The notes under the pieces: generated by a model
Told to the model about the DNA's origin: nothing
What the model saw: only the letters and a program-made list of their open reading frames with translations
Database searches by the model: none
Made by a program: the position numbers and the translations under genes
Shown: positions 32,401 to 44,269 of the stretch, piece after piece
Numbering within the stretch: the first letter of the stretch is position 1
How the letters are laid out: each line of letters starts with the position of its first letter
Source of the DNA: Distichodus sexfasciatus
Taxonomy: Eukaryota > Chordata > Actinopteri > Characiformes > Distichodontidae
Reading direction: 5' to 3'
DNA length: 64,000 bases
Assembly (NCBI GenBank): GCA_032718565.1
Contig: JAVGVS010000449.1
Span: forward strand, 80,280-144,279

Positions 32401-32647
32401 TGATTTGCCATCAGCAAGCTCATAGTTTGTATCGCAACCTTTTCTTCTTCATCTTCTTCTCTCAAGATTTCTGCTTCATTTTCACTTTTTAAGTTAACTT
32501 TTTTAGCTTTCTTCTTTGCAATCTTCTCAAACCATTACAAATGTAATAAATACATATTATCAAATATACTTAGTCATGATTATAACATTAATAATATTAT
32601 TAAATACTAAAATATAATTATATTTATTACCTCTTATTAATTTATTT

Positions 32648-32760
32648 CAAGATTCAAGATTCTTTGTCACATGCATAGTTATGCAGAAGTTGAAGAAAAT
32701 AAGTATAAGTTATGTAAAACACGCAGTGAAACGTATCTTGAACTGCTCTTTGTTTTGACT
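32648..32760 (-). mobile_element. Dispersed repeat with ATTCAAG tail
   Basis: AAGATTCAAGATTCTTTGTC, CACATGCATAG and CGCAGTGAAACGTATCTTGA. The better-preserved relative is at 45853-46065. It resembles the 3' end of a non-LTR element. Confidence 0.65.
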
Positions 32761-34379
32761 TTAATTTAAACAAACAATACAAGTTAAAAGATAAAAAATA
32801 AACTCTAAATTATAATATATGAATAAATATATTTACAGGTTAGGTTGAAGTTTGAGAATATTAATGTGAAATATGATTAACACAAATGTATTACAGACAC
32901 TGGTTTAAAGGTAAAATATGGAATTTACCAAATTTACATAAAGTTAATGAATGTTTTTATCAGTTTAAGTATATTATTAAACATTAAAAACGAGTAATGA
33001 CTCGTAATAATGCAGTAATAAACTTTAATACACATATATAACTCATTTTAGTCTTTCAATGACCAGTAATGCTAAAAGATTAATTTTAGAGCCTGTTTAC
33101 ACATATGCTGATTTTTATAATGCATATTTTTATAATACGATTATTTTTAAATTGCGTTTTTCACATTTCGTTAAAATAAGTCTCAGTACACACTAGAACA
33201 CAAAATGATTCCAAACTCGAATGTTTACCACTTGTTCATGCTTGTTGTTAAGTAAGTGATATGCCTAGCGCATCAATGCATGCAGTAGCTTTCTTCATGG
33301 TTGGTCACTTGATATGCAAGAAATGTAATGTACTTAAGGCACGCACACAATAGAACTAAACACATCATCCACGGACATTTTCAGGTTTTTAGGAGATACT
33401 TTAGCTATCTTAAAAAGGTCTGGAAGCCCCCCCAATAACTATCAGTGATTTTTTTATTTATATCAGAAAATGAAAGAGGCATGAACTTAACACAAACCAG
33501 CAAGGTTTTATGAGGAAATAAATAATAATAGGTCTAAAGTTATTATCTAATTAAAATGATGGTTCTGTTTCCCAGCGCGGATACTAGGCAGGTGGGCGGC
33601 ATATGGACTCAGGTGGAAGCTGCATGTCACTGCTCCTCTGCTAAGCAAAGGTAATGTTCCTGAGCTCAGCAGGGTCTTCCAGAGAAGGCAGAGAAAGACA
33701 GAAAGTGAGCCAGATAACAGCTCCTGATAAATGCTCTTCAAATAATTAATTAATTGATGAAGCATAAGTAGGTGTGATGAAAAATATCGCTACTGTGGCA
33801 GCATAAATTTAAAGTTAACTCCTAACCGGACACACCGAGGTTAAACCCAACTATCTTTCAATCCCAGTGACGTCCCTGACCTCAGCATTTTAAGAAAACT
33901 GTGTTTTACTCGTTTACACGTATCCGTGGAATCCAGCGTTCTGAAAAATCTTCTCAAATGTATGTGTTTGAAGTGGTTATATTCCTCTGTTTGTGTGTAA
34001 ATGAAAGGCCCAAACCTATCAAAAAGTATGTGTTTATAAAAATATCCACATTCATGTAAATAAGCCTTAATTTAGTTGCGTTATAAATAAAGCCTATTAC
34101 AAAATCTTAGAAATGCATGTTTTAGGATGTGTTGTGATGCGTCATTTTGAGATAAGTGATAAGTGTAAATCTTTGGGTTCATCTATGAATTTCTTATATT
34201 TTTATCTTATATGTATCTACTCTACTCCTAACTTGATATAACAGTCTTCAAATTTTAAATTATGAATAAACAGTTTCTTTTAAGCAAATATTTTTAATTT
34301 AACCCTAATGTTAACCCTAGAGAGGTTAATCATTGCTTTTTGAAAGAGTGTAAAAGTCAACGCATCTATTTCCAGCTTT
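32761..34379. other. AT-rich intergenic DNA
   Basis: No simple repeats of note and no recognised gene. The minus-strand 72-residue frame at 33547-33765 has no domain. Confidence 0.4.
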
Positions 34380-34760
34380 TCCTTGCTTTTAGAAGTTATA
34401 TGACTTGCTCGATGTCACAAGAAACACACTTTACCTGAAGTTTTAAAGCTGGAATCATCTGAACCTTTTCCAGCTGCTTTTGAGTGTGCTGGTTTCAATA
34501 AACGTGTTTATGAGCAGGTATTCATGTTAAGTAAGGCCGAACTTGCAGCTTTCTTCAATTATTCTGCACACTGACATTTGCTCAGCCTTTATCCCAGCCT
34601 CTTAATCAGAAAGCTTCATTTATTTAAAAGGAAAGCAGAAGCGGGAGCCACCTGATTTAATATCTTTGCTCAAATGTGAGGGAGAATATCATGTGTAATG
34701 GATAAAGGGCATCAGCGCTACTGTCTGTTAGTGTCAGACAAACACTATTGGCCTTTACGT
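34380..34760. promoter_or_regulatory. Candidate conserved non-coding block
   Basis: TCTTAATCAGAAAGCTTCAT, TTCAATTATTCTGCAC and GGAGAATATCATGTGTAATG lie in repeat-free DNA. Confidence 0.35.
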
Positions 34761-34899
34761 TTTTATATTTTACACATATTCTATAATAAGTGGATTTCCG
34801 AATATATACAGTCTAATCAGAGTAATGACTCGATTGAACCGTTTGCAATGTGATTATTTTATGTCGTGTCTACTGTCAGCAAATAGATCTCACATTTAT

Positions 34900-35300
34900 G
34901 AAATTGAGCCTTACAAAGCCTATATTTTATTTTTAAACCTCATTTGAATTAAGGATTTTAAACAGTTGTTGAGGCTGTTTATCGCTACCAGCAAAGCCGC
35001 GACCGCTTTTTTTAATCTGTTGAACTTCATGAGGCCTCGTTTGACCTGAAACCGCGCTCGCCAACTGTGTCTTTGCGTTTGATTTGTATCTCGCTTATCG
35101 AGCCTGGCCGGTTTTTATTATTTTTATCCTCCTCCCAGATACAGATCAGCCGCTCCGGTCACTTATTATTTTTTCACACTCGACTGCATTTCTACAAGAA
35201 ATCAAGGGTTACACGTGCTGGCGACTTAAAACCGGCGATTACCCGGCGGTGACTTGACGGAGTTTGATGCCGGTTGTGGCCCGACACGACGCGGTCCATC
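34900..35300. promoter_or_regulatory. Candidate conserved non-coding block
   Basis: TTGAATTAAGGATTTTAAAC, GCCGCGACCGCTTTTTTTAA and CTCGCTTATCGAGCC lie in repeat-free, mixed-composition DNA with CpG clusters. Confidence 0.38.
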
Positions 35301-36523
35301 CACCATAATAACAACCGTGTGTGTGTGTGTGTGCTTGTTCCAAAAGCTCGAACATGTTGTACCGAGAGGCTGAGAGCTTGATGTGAGCCCGCTGTCATCG
35401 ATTTCTGCAAATCTTACAATCCTGAGACAAAGAGTAGCCTGTTAAGTAGACACTGAAATCACAAGGCTAGAATTTTGTAGGAGAGGAGGATTTGTAGTTC
35501 TAGTGGACAAGGTTTCCACGTCTGTTGATCATCTCATGATTAAGATTTGTTGCTACAAGGTTCAACATGAAGATAAATGCACCTTCAATAATCCCCAAAA
35601 CTGCTAATCAGTTTGATTTTGATTAGAATTTACACATTGGAAGTTAATGACAGATAAAGTAAAAAAAAATGTTTATATAAAAATATATAAATATATATTC
35701 AGAGTCAAGTGAATTGATATCTGTTATAATTATTATATACTATGAGTGTAAGCCCTCATAAACCTATATTCATTAGAAATAAAGTGAAGTATTTTAAGAA
35801 TTTTTAGCTTTGAGGTTGGCAATATTTGTTGAAAGCTCAGTAATCATGATCAGTATTTTGCAATTTGAGTTTCAGGAAATTGCTATTGTTGTCTGCAATT
35901 GGGGATAAATAGCAAACATATCTGAACCTTTCACAATATAAAATAAAATTCCAGCATTCAAGATTATACATAACCAGTATAATGAATTTATAAATGAAAT
36001 TAAAGTAAAATATATGATTTGTGGGTATATGTACTGTACATGTGCAAATTATTGTAAGAAACTTATATAGACAGCACTGGCCCCTAATTACTGAATCCCT
36101 TAATAAAGATGTTAAAATATATACTTTTTGTTTTGCACTGAAATATTATTCTGACACTGATAAATTAGAAAACACCCAGCCTTTAACTCAAGTAAAATTG
36201 ATACTATCCTTTTATGAGTTGATGAGAGTGTCTAGGAACTTTTAATTTGTAATTTTTGACTTCCTGTGCTTCTGGGGTATAAATATGATGTGACACAGAG
36301 GCCCATTTCTCATAAGCACTCTTCAAAATTGGAAAGACAAGAGAAATATCTCATCCAGTAAGGCAGTGATGAACATTGGATCTATGATTGATTAATCTGA
36401 TATTTAAAGAAACAAGTTAAAAACTTAATAAAAGAATCAACGCATTGATGTAGATTGATGTATTGTTACATGCCTACTTTTTTTAGCAAAAAGTCAGTAA
36501 TTTGCAAAGTCTGCTACAAGATT
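35301..36523. other. AT-rich intergenic DNA
   Basis: A GT run is at 35319-35334. No other recognisable feature. Confidence 0.4.
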
Positions 36524-36787
36524 GGGGCAGTTGGTAGTGGGCAACGGAAAGAGAGTTGGACCCAAAGTGATTGGACCCCATCAGTTCAAGTCCCGTCGGT
36601 AAAGGTACCAATTGAGGTACTCATTGCCAGTTAGATAACATCCTTATGCACTGCCCCCTATGCTGCCAACACAAACCAATTCACTGCTGCTTCATTATAT
36701 GGTCATACGGAGTTTATTGCTTATTAGGAAAAGCACTGTGTGTTGTGCCAGGTTGTGTTCCACAATCACAAATATTCACCACTTAAA
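36524..36787 (+). mobile_element. V-SINE, old and diverged
   Basis: Starts GGGGCAGTTGGTAGTGG; AGTTCAAGTCCCGTCGG; GGTACCAATTGAGGTACTCA; CACTGCTGCTTCAT; GCACTGTGTGTTGTGCC; CACAATCACAAATATTCACC. Substitutions and indels are more frequent than in other copies. Confidence 0.82.
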
Positions 36788-36884
36788 AGATCTATATAAG
36801 GATACATACAGTATGATTTCAAAAGTTCCCTACAGCTTGATATGAAGTAAAGAGTGTAAAATATACTGTCGAATTATAACATTG

Positions 36885-37240
36885 ACCTACTCCCTCCTTT
36901 CGCGGTGAAGTTTCGCTGCGGAGCCGCTGTCACGCCGGTGGCGGCTGTAAGGATAAATAGAGACTGCCAGTATTTTTCTTTTTGGAACCTGTTTGGAAAA
37001 AGACTGCATAAGTCACGCTTTCTTAAAGAGAGCGCAAGTAAAATGTCACCGTGAGAAATTTACTGTTGAGCAATACGATTAAAGAATATTTAAGGCTATG
37101 CAGGAACCGTGCTCTTACATCATCGCCATAAAAGGGGGCACTTCAGCCAGAAATGGATTAAAGAAGTGCTGGAGGAGTTCCCTGGACAAATCTTCAATGA
37201 GGCCGAGGGCGGCCAGTTGGATAGGGGTAGAGATAGTGAA
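36885..37240. promoter_or_regulatory. Candidate conserved non-coding block
   Basis: GGATAAATAGAGACTGCC, CAATACGATTAAAG and CATCGCCATAAAAGG lie in repeat-free DNA. A stretch near 37150-37240 stays open in one frame but matches no protein I recognise. Confidence 0.35.
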
Positions 37241-37444
37241 TATGCACAGAGTCTCAAAACTGTCTGAAGTTTAATGACCAGAATATCCAGAAAATTTCAT
37301 ATGAACAACGATAATTACAGGAAGTTAGCAAGAGAATATATTCTGTTAATTTCTAACTTTTTCTTTAACAGGGCTTATTACATGCCAGAACTTATTTGAT
37401 AGCAAGGCAGCTTAGGTAAAGTGGGATGAGGTTTTGTTCAGGAA

Positions 37445-37650
37445 ATTATTGAAATAACAGTGAACTACAACAAAATGTCACCTCTGTATTTGACCTATTT
37501 GTTAAGAAGCACTAGTTAGCTTTTTGACATCAAACTGAGACCAGTGCTTGTGGACAAAGTGAATTCTGAGTATCTCAGAAGTATCCAGATCCAGGGTTTG
37601 TGAGCACCTTGATCACAGTGGGTCTACCGTTACACTACCAACTGCCCCAC
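37445..37650 (-). mobile_element. V-SINE, old and diverged
   Basis: Minus strand begins GGGGCAGTTGGTAGTGTAAC, TGATCAAGGTGCTCAC, GATACTTCTGAGATACTC, and ends near AAATACAGAGGTGACATTTT. Confidence 0.8.
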
Positions 37651-37740
37651 TTATACTTGATTAGCTGTTGTTGATTGATGTGTAGTTTTACAGGCTTGAA
37701 GAACAGACATGAACTAGAAAGCACCAATGAATAAACAGAT

Positions 37741-37911
37741 GGGTGGGTGGTTGGATACGACGCCTGAACTAAGAGGTTGTTGGTTCAAATCCTACCTCCT
37801 TCATTACCACCATGATCCCTGTGTTAACTCCTAATCAAAAGTTGGTCCAGAGTCACTGTCCTCAAATTGGGCAATGAAGTTGTTTGATAAGTGTCTATAA
37901 TGATGTAAATA
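37741..37911 (+). mobile_element. SINE family 2
   Basis: ACTAAGAGGTTGTTGGTTCA, AATCCTACCTCCTTCATTAC, then TAAGTGTCTATAATGATGTA near the 3' end. Confidence 0.75.
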
Positions 37912-38084
37912 AAAATAGTTGAAAAAGTTAAAAAGGAGAAATGATGAGGTTGTTTAAAAATATTTCTGCTGATTATAGTTGAGCTATCTGTTAAACTATT
38001 GAAATAGTATTAACTCACATCAGGAATACAAACATGAAAAGTACTGCACAGTTCTGCTTAATAGAGATCAGCCCTTGTACAAAT

Positions 38085-38330
38085 ATAGGGAATGACAGTC
38101 TTAATGGTGGTTCCTCAGGCCAAAAATAAAGAGTGATAATGATAGTCATTCCCTGTGTAAATTAGGAATGGCAGCCTGAGTGATGATGTCCCCTTGTGAG
38201 CAAAACAGAAATGACTGCCTTTACTGGTGATTACCCGTATGACAAAAAAATAGAGAATAACAACTCATCGGTGGCGCGCCATTCCCTTGTGGCCAAATAG
38301 GGAAACCATAACTACTAAGAAGGACTTTAG
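38085..38330. repeat. Degenerate tandem repeat, unit about 47 bp
   Basis: About five diverged units built on AATGACAGTCTTAATGGTG, CCCTTGTGGCCAAATAGG and variants. One unit holds the palindrome GGCGCGCC at about 38273. Confidence 0.7.
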
Positions 38331-38689
38331 CACCGCAAGGTTATATGCTATTTCAGTGGCAGAACATGTTTTGTAACTACCAGTGGTTTAAAACCAATCA
38401 GAAGGTCAACAAAAGCAGAATTTCACTATATATTGGAAGTGCCACCACTACCCCGGTGGCCGACAAATAAATAAAGATGTTAACAAAAGAAATTGGGAGT
38501 GTAATAATCTTTAAGACTCGTGTAATCCCAATTTGTTGACGTGGTGCACTGTGAGTATAATCAGCCTTTTCATCCGGTTTAGGAAATAACGGAGGTTGCG
38601 CAAATTTGCAGCAAAATTGCCTCATTACAATGTTTTGCCAATATTGAAGTTGCGTATCGTCGACTGTTCATTAAATAAAGTGTAAATGA

Positions 38690-38900
38690 TCAACAATCCG
38701 TTGCCCCATTCTCCTCAGGGCTTGGCTGTATTCTAATGATGTTGTTTTAATGCTTGATCCTTCTCTCTCTCCCTCTATCCTCTAAGGACTCTCCCTAATT
38801 TAAGATCCTTCTTTGGGGTTATTAATATTTCATGGTGTTCACAGATTCCAGGTGAATCACAGTATTTTTCCATAAACACGGCACCAGATAATAAGTTACC
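38690..38900. promoter_or_regulatory. Candidate conserved non-coding block
   Basis: CAACAATCCGTTGCCCC, TTCTAATGATGTTGTTTTAA, CCTAATTTAAGATCC and GTTATTAATATTTCATGG, interrupted by a short CT run. Confidence 0.35.
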
Positions 38901-39477
38901 AAACAAAAAAGGAAAATCATTTGGTACTGATACTTAATAATTTGACTTGACTAATGTTAATGTGTCGGTTGAGCTGAATGTCATATACATGATTATTAAT
39001 ATCATATGTCCTGTTTAGAGCTCTGGCAGCTTGTAAGTTGTGTATTTGGAATAATGTTGTATTACTGGGTCTCTTATCATTAACTAAGTATTCCGTAGAA
39101 GGGCCTGTAGGTGTGATATTTATTTGTTTATTTATTCTATATATAAAATATTTTATTATATAATAAATATACTATATTATATTATATTTATTAGTAATAT
39201 AACTAAGGACAAACACAATTTTGTCTCAGCTCTGTTAAACACTTAGATGATAGAATTACACTTTCCTTCCATCTTTTCTTCTTCACTTCTTTCTCTTTCT
39301 TTTTTTCTTCTTCTAATCTCTGCAAATTGTATTTATAGTTCAAAACATTTATAAAAATGTTTTGTTCCACTTAGTATCATTTTAGCAGTACTTCAAAGGC
39401 GTCAGTCTAAATAAGATAAATGATAATTATTAGATAGATAAATTGACTGAATAATTGATTTAACATATCAGCCAGAT

Positions 39478-39480
<3 letters not shown>
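38901..39480. other. AT-rich intergenic DNA
   Basis: TATTATATTATATTTATTAG words near 39160; no feature recognised. Confidence 0.4.

Positions 39481-39552
<72 letters not shown>
39481..39552. repeat. (AT)36 microsatellite
   Basis: 72 bp of perfect AT alternation, capable of cruciform extrusion. Confidence 0.98.
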
Positions 39553-39555
<3 letters not shown>

Positions 39556-39594
39556 GACCAAATAATATAATGCTACTTATCTACTAAAATGCAC

Positions 39595-39625
<31 letters not shown>
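39595..39625. repeat. (TAA)n microsatellite
   Basis: About 10 TAA units, 42 bp after the AT array. Confidence 0.95.
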
Positions 39626-39626
<1 letters not shown>

Positions 39627-40136
39627 TTGCAATCTCAACAATTCATTACTACCGTGTAATTTTGACCATTTACCACAACTTTTCCTCAATTTTGGCCAAT
39701 CATCATCGTTTCCTGCGAAACATTGGGCCTTACGTCAGGGAACTCACTTCCTTGTTATGTTTAGAAGATGCTGGAAATGTGTGATGAAGACGTCTCACAT
39801 TTACCTTCAAAAATAACTAAATGCTTAAAGGTTAATAAAATATGAGTTGATTTTGTTTCCTTTATTTTAATTCATTGTTAAAGAGTCATTATAAAGGTGG
39901 AAAAATTGCAATTTTTTGCCAACTTTGACTTGCTCCCACAACTTTACTGCAACAAAACAACGCAACTTTCATTACAATTTTTTAAAAAAAACTGCCACAA
40001 AACCAGGCATTTTAGTCTGGAACAATCTCAAAAAAGACCTGTGAAATCCTGGAGGGACTGAGTAATGCTCATATTGCAGTGTGTCCTGATCTTGTGCATC
40101 TACGTTTAGAGGTCGCTTCACATTCAGCAGGTGTCA
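39626..40136. other. Unassigned intergenic DNA
   Basis: AT-rich; no feature recognised. Confidence 0.35.
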
Positions 40137-40179
40137 CACACACTCACTCACACACACACAGACACGTAGACATCAGTGT

Positions 40180-40470
40180 GAGTGCCATGAGCGCCCCATC
40201 AGCAACACACCGCTCCGTGTCTGTGCTTCTCTGTGCTGTTTACGAGACTGACAGAGGCGCCGCCGTCCACGCATCACAGCCTCATTACGGCGAGAGAGGG
40301 AACGCTGAAGCTGCCTAATTTGTTTGATCAGGATCTGACCGGCCGCCGGAACCCGACTGACCTGCGCTCTAATACCTCCTCCTGACCCGCATTACTAACG
40401 CACTGCAGGCCAGCATTAATGAGAAACACAACATTTACAGTGTTCAATTAAGTGTAACAAGAGAAACGTG
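40180..40470. promoter_or_regulatory. Candidate conserved non-coding block
   Basis: Contains GCCTAATTTGTTTGATCAGG near 40313 and GCCAGCATTAATGAGAAAC near 40410. A CA run lies just upstream at 40137-40162. Confidence 0.35.
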
Positions 40471-40552
40471 TGGAAATGTTGTGCAGCGAGTGAAGAGAGT
40501 GCAGCAGGAAGTGATATTACATTACAGATACAAACATATGAAGAAAAATACA

Positions 40553-40800
40553 ATCCTCCTCCTCCTCCTTTTTCTTATCCTTCTCCTACTGCTCCTCCTC
40601 TTCTTCCTCCTCCTTCACCTCTTCATCCTCCTCCTGCTCATCTTCCTCCTCCTCTTTCTGCTCCTGCTCCTCTTTCTCTTGAAATCCCTCCTCCTCTTCA
40701 TCCATCTAATCCTTCTTCTCCTCCTGCTCCTCATCCTTCTCTCTCCTCTCCTCTTCGTCGTCCTCCTCCTCCTCATCCTCCTCTTCCTCCTCCCATACCA
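40553..40800. repeat. (TCC)n / (CTC)n pyrimidine tract
   Basis: About 250 bp of CTCCTCCT words, pyrimidine on the + strand. All three frames give leucine, proline/serine or, on the other strand, glutamate runs, so the open frames are artefacts. Confidence 0.95.
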
Positions 40801-40939
40801 TCACCTCCTCGCTCCCCCTCTCCGAGACAAAGAGCAGCAGTGTTGGTGTTGAGTTCCAGAGCACAGGCTCGGCTGTATGAGTATTCCAGTCAGCCGCGCT
40901 GATCATCCAATCTCATTAGGAATAAAAGACAATGCTGAT

Positions 40940-41285
40940 GTGTGTGTGTGTGTGCGCCAGAGGCTGCTTGGAGACGCCCGGCTAATGAGCTCAGAGTCTG
41001 CGGCCCGCCGGGGCACGACGCCGCTGCGAGGGGCAAGCAGTAGCAGCAGCAGCAGCCGTGTAGTGCGGACGGACGGGGGGCAAGCAGCCGAGAGGGGCAG
41101 TGTGGAGGTCCGGGGGGGCAGTGGGGCACTAATAGAATCCTGCCCTCGAGTGGAGCGAGCGCGCATCCGAGCGGCGACTCGACCGGTCCTGCATTTATTA
41201 CTGTCATTACCGCCGCTGCTGCAACCTCACCAAACACACAACACATATACACACAGACTCCGGCCCGGGGTCATGAACAAGTAGC
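40940..41285. promoter_or_regulatory. CpG-rich block
   Basis: Dense CpG (GCCCGCCGGGGCACGACGCC; GAGCGAGCGCGCATCCGAGC) with a (CAG)n run at about 41036-41058 and GCTAATGAGCTCAGAG at 40981. Overlapping frames occur on both strands. This may be a CpG island or regulatory block; no transcript can be shown. Confidence 0.35.
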
Positions 41286-41343
41286 ACACACACACACACA
41301 CTTCACCTGCTGGACTTGTGTGTGTGTGATTAAATGAGAGGCA

Positions 41344-41373
41344 TTTATTTATTTATTTATTTATTTATTTATT
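41344..41373. repeat. (TTTA)n microsatellite
   Basis: About seven TTTA units. Confidence 0.95.
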
Positions 41374-41459
41374 ATTTTTTTGAAGAGCTTCATGTCTGAG
41401 ATCTCATGTTCATTTTGCTGTGTGCAGTACAACACATGGGACACAACATTGCATCTGTA

Positions 41460-42110
41460 TGAACTGAAGTAGTTTTTCTTTTCATTCTTTCATTTTTTCT
41501 TCATGTCTATTTATGTTTGTATTTACTGTATTATTAATTCTCATGTTTGAGTGTGTGTGGGATTGCTCTCTTTCATTTTTCTATAATATTAACTTCTCTC
41601 GTGAGCGAGTGCAGCAGAGCAGCTGTCTTTCTTTTTCATTTTTCTATACTGTGTGACTAAGGTTTGTGTTCAATAATTTTGTGTATTTTTTTTCTTTCAT
41701 TTATTTTTCATTAATAATAACCATCTAATATTTGAGTAACAGCAATATTTCATTCTTTCTGCACATCAGCTTTCATTAATTTATTCTTTCTTTCCTTCCG
41801 TTTTTCAACTTTCTAAACTTTGACATCAGTATTGTTGTGTGCAGTACATTTTCTCTCTGTGTTTTTCTTTGACATTATTTAACTCTCTTCTGAGTACAGC
41901 AGATTTTTCCTATTTCTTTCCCCCTTTTTTCTTTCTTTTTCCACTATTCAACACTAATATTCAATACTGTTGTCTGCAGCACAGTTTCTTTCTCTCTTTT
42001 GTTCAACTATATTATTCAGCTCTCATGTCTGAGCACAGTTTTGTTGAGTACAGTAGATGCTTTCTTTCTTTCTTATTCAACTGTCTCATGTATTAAATGT
42101 TTGGTGGTAA
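41460..42110. repeat. T/C-rich degenerate tract
   Basis: Repeated TTCTTTCTTT, TTTTTCATTTTTC and TCTCATGTCTGAG words, pyrimidine-biased on the + strand. TCTCATGTcTGAG-type words recur about every 100-150 bp. Confidence 0.6.
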
Positions 42111-42229
42111 CAATGTGAATGAGATGCGTCTGCCTGTATGCTGTGTGTACTGAATCCCAGTCCTGAGTCCACAGTGAAGATGGTTGATTTTTTTGTACAG
42201 CAGGAGCTAAAACACGCTGATGACTCTTT

Positions 42230-42863
42230 GGCGATGTTCACACTGCCAGCCCCATCGTTCAATTCTGATTTTTTGCTCAGATGGGATTTGTCTATCTTGA
42301 CGGTTCACATTCATAACTACAAGTGACCTGTGTCTGACTGTAATGTGAACTGATCGGTCCTCCGAAACGTCACGCATGCGCACATTGATACGTTTTTACA
42401 CGGGTCAACTGCGTCACCAACAACAAAAAGCGTCATATCTGTGGGACGACTCATGGCATTAAAAATGGAGGCGTTAGTAGCTCACGCATGTATCGCACTT
42501 TGCTCTGGAGGACGTGAAGCAGTGAATCAGCTGGACATGAGCAGGTCGAAAAGGAGAAAAAAAGTCAGGCGGCTAGCGTTTTCTGTTATCACAGCTCTCC
42601 TCCATTTTTACCTTCCCGCGCTGCCGGTGCAGGCTGATGATTCGTCTAAGCAAAAAGCCACATGAATTCCGATCTGAGCGTTCACATTCAGGTCGCATGG
42701 CCGCGAATCGTATACGTATCGGATTTAGTACCACATATGAAAGTGACTGATTTGAAAAGATCAGATTTGCGTGTCCACACAGCCCTGAAAAGATCAGATC
42801 TGTGTCACATTAAGGCAGAAAATCCGATTTGAGTCACTTCAGCATGGCAGTGTGAACGTAGCC
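42230..42863. mobile_element. 634-bp inverted-repeat DNA element
   Basis: Ends GGCGATGTTCACACTGCCAG and CATGGCAGTGTGAACGTAGC then C, with TTT on both sides (42227-42229, 42864-42866). Sub-terminal copies of ATTCTGATTTTTTGCTCAGA, GATCAGATTTGCGTG and AAATCCGATTTGAGTCAC mirror each other. The inner 74-residue frame (SRSKRRKKVRRLAF) has no known domain. The 3-bp duplication fits PIF/Harbinger, by inference. Confidence 0.8.
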
Positions 42864-42939
42864 TTTGTGTCAGTAAAAACCCAAACCCTGCTCTCATTTC
42901 CCTCTGTTAGATGTGTTTGTGTCTTTGTTGTGTCTTATC

Positions 42940-43340
42940 AGTGTGATTTATTTAGCTCACCTCTACTTGATGTTGTTGTGAGTGTGAGTCTGCAGTAAGG
43001 CCGTGCATGGCGGCTGCATCATCAGGCTGTAATGGAGTCATGGTGATTCGGGGCAGGATGGTCCTCGTCCCGCCGCCGCCGCAGCTTCTCCGCTGTATTC
43101 CTTATGTGTGCTTACGTGTCTGGGTGAAATTGATCTGTTCCTTCATTTGAGAAGCGGCGCGGCGACGGCATAAACTACAATCTCACAAAACAATAATGAT
43201 GCGTATCGCTCAGCGCTGGCAGCTCCAGCTTATGAGAAAATAAATATATATCTGTCTCTGACTCGGGCGGTTATTGGAACTCGGAAAACATAGATCTTTT
43301 TTGTGGTTGTGATAATTCACTCTCGCCACTGAGATTGATG
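42940..43340. promoter_or_regulatory. Candidate conserved non-coding block
   Basis: GGCTGTAATGGAGTCATGG, GGTGAAATTGATCTGTTCC and CAAAACAATAATGATGCG, with a CCGCCGCCG run near 43073. Confidence 0.35.
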
Positions 43341-43474
43341 ACAACAAGAAGTCTATAAAAGATGATGTTACCTCTCTGTTCCACTCGCCTGATTTATTTC
43401 AGCTGCTCGTCCAGATTTTACCACAAAAACACAAGAAATCAGACGTCGCACTCGAGTCCAACCTTCTATAAACC

Positions 43475-44250
43475 CAGAAACTCTTCTACATCTTCTGCTT
43501 TCTTTCTGTTTCTTTTTCTTTCACTCTGCCGTGATTATTCCTCTGTATATATTCTTTCTTTCCTTTCTTTTTTCCATCGTTAATCCACTTCTCTCTAAGA
43601 ACCCATCTTCCTCTTTTTTCAAATATCCATTCTTTCTTAATTTATTACTTTCTTTTATACATCCGTAAAAACTTTCATCTCTCTCTCTCTCTCTTCTTTT
43701 GTTCCGTTTTGGTTGTTATTGCTTTGTATTCAGTCATTCATTCTTTCCTTCTTTCTTTCTTCCCTTCCTTTATCCACCTTTCTCTATAAGAATCCATCAC
43801 TCATTTTATCATTTCTGTCCAATTTTTTTTTTGTTTGTTTCTTTCTTTTGTTTCATTTTTCGCTTTTTTATTTGTCCCCACCATTCTCTAGGTTCTTATC
43901 GTCTCACTGCCCTTTATCTCTTTCTTTCTTTCTCTTTCATTTTTGTTTTTACTCATTCTTTTTTTCCTTCCTTCTTTTATTTCTTTAATTTTATCCAACT
44001 TTCTCTATAAGAACCCATCTCTCATTCTACCTCTTCTATTTCTATTTCCAAATATCATTTCTTTCTTTTCTCTTTTGTTTCCCTTTTCTCTTTTCTCTTT
44101 CTGTCATTTTATCTACCTTTTTTCCATTTTCTTTTAGTCTAACTGCCCTTTAATCAGTTCTTTCTTTCTCTCCATTTTCCTTTGTGTCTAACTGACCTTT
44201 AATCCGTCTCTTTCTTTCTTCTTTCTTTCCCTCCTCTGTTCTTCTCTATA
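43475..44250. repeat. Long CTTT/CT pyrimidine tract
   Basis: Degenerate TTTCTTTC and CTCTCT words on the + strand with internal duplications, for example TTTCTCTATAAGAACCCATC at about 44000 and a variant near 43785. Phenylalanine/serine-rich frames are artefacts. Confidence 0.95.
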
Positions 44251-44269
44251 AGAGCTGAGGGCTGCTATA

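Noticed and set aside
37150..37260. Possible exon with an open frame
   Set aside because: No recognisable protein, no clear splice-site pair, and the sequence style matches the non-coding blocks.
40468..40902. Proline/serine-rich and leucine-rich frames
   Set aside because: All come from the (TCC)n tract, which is open in every frame.
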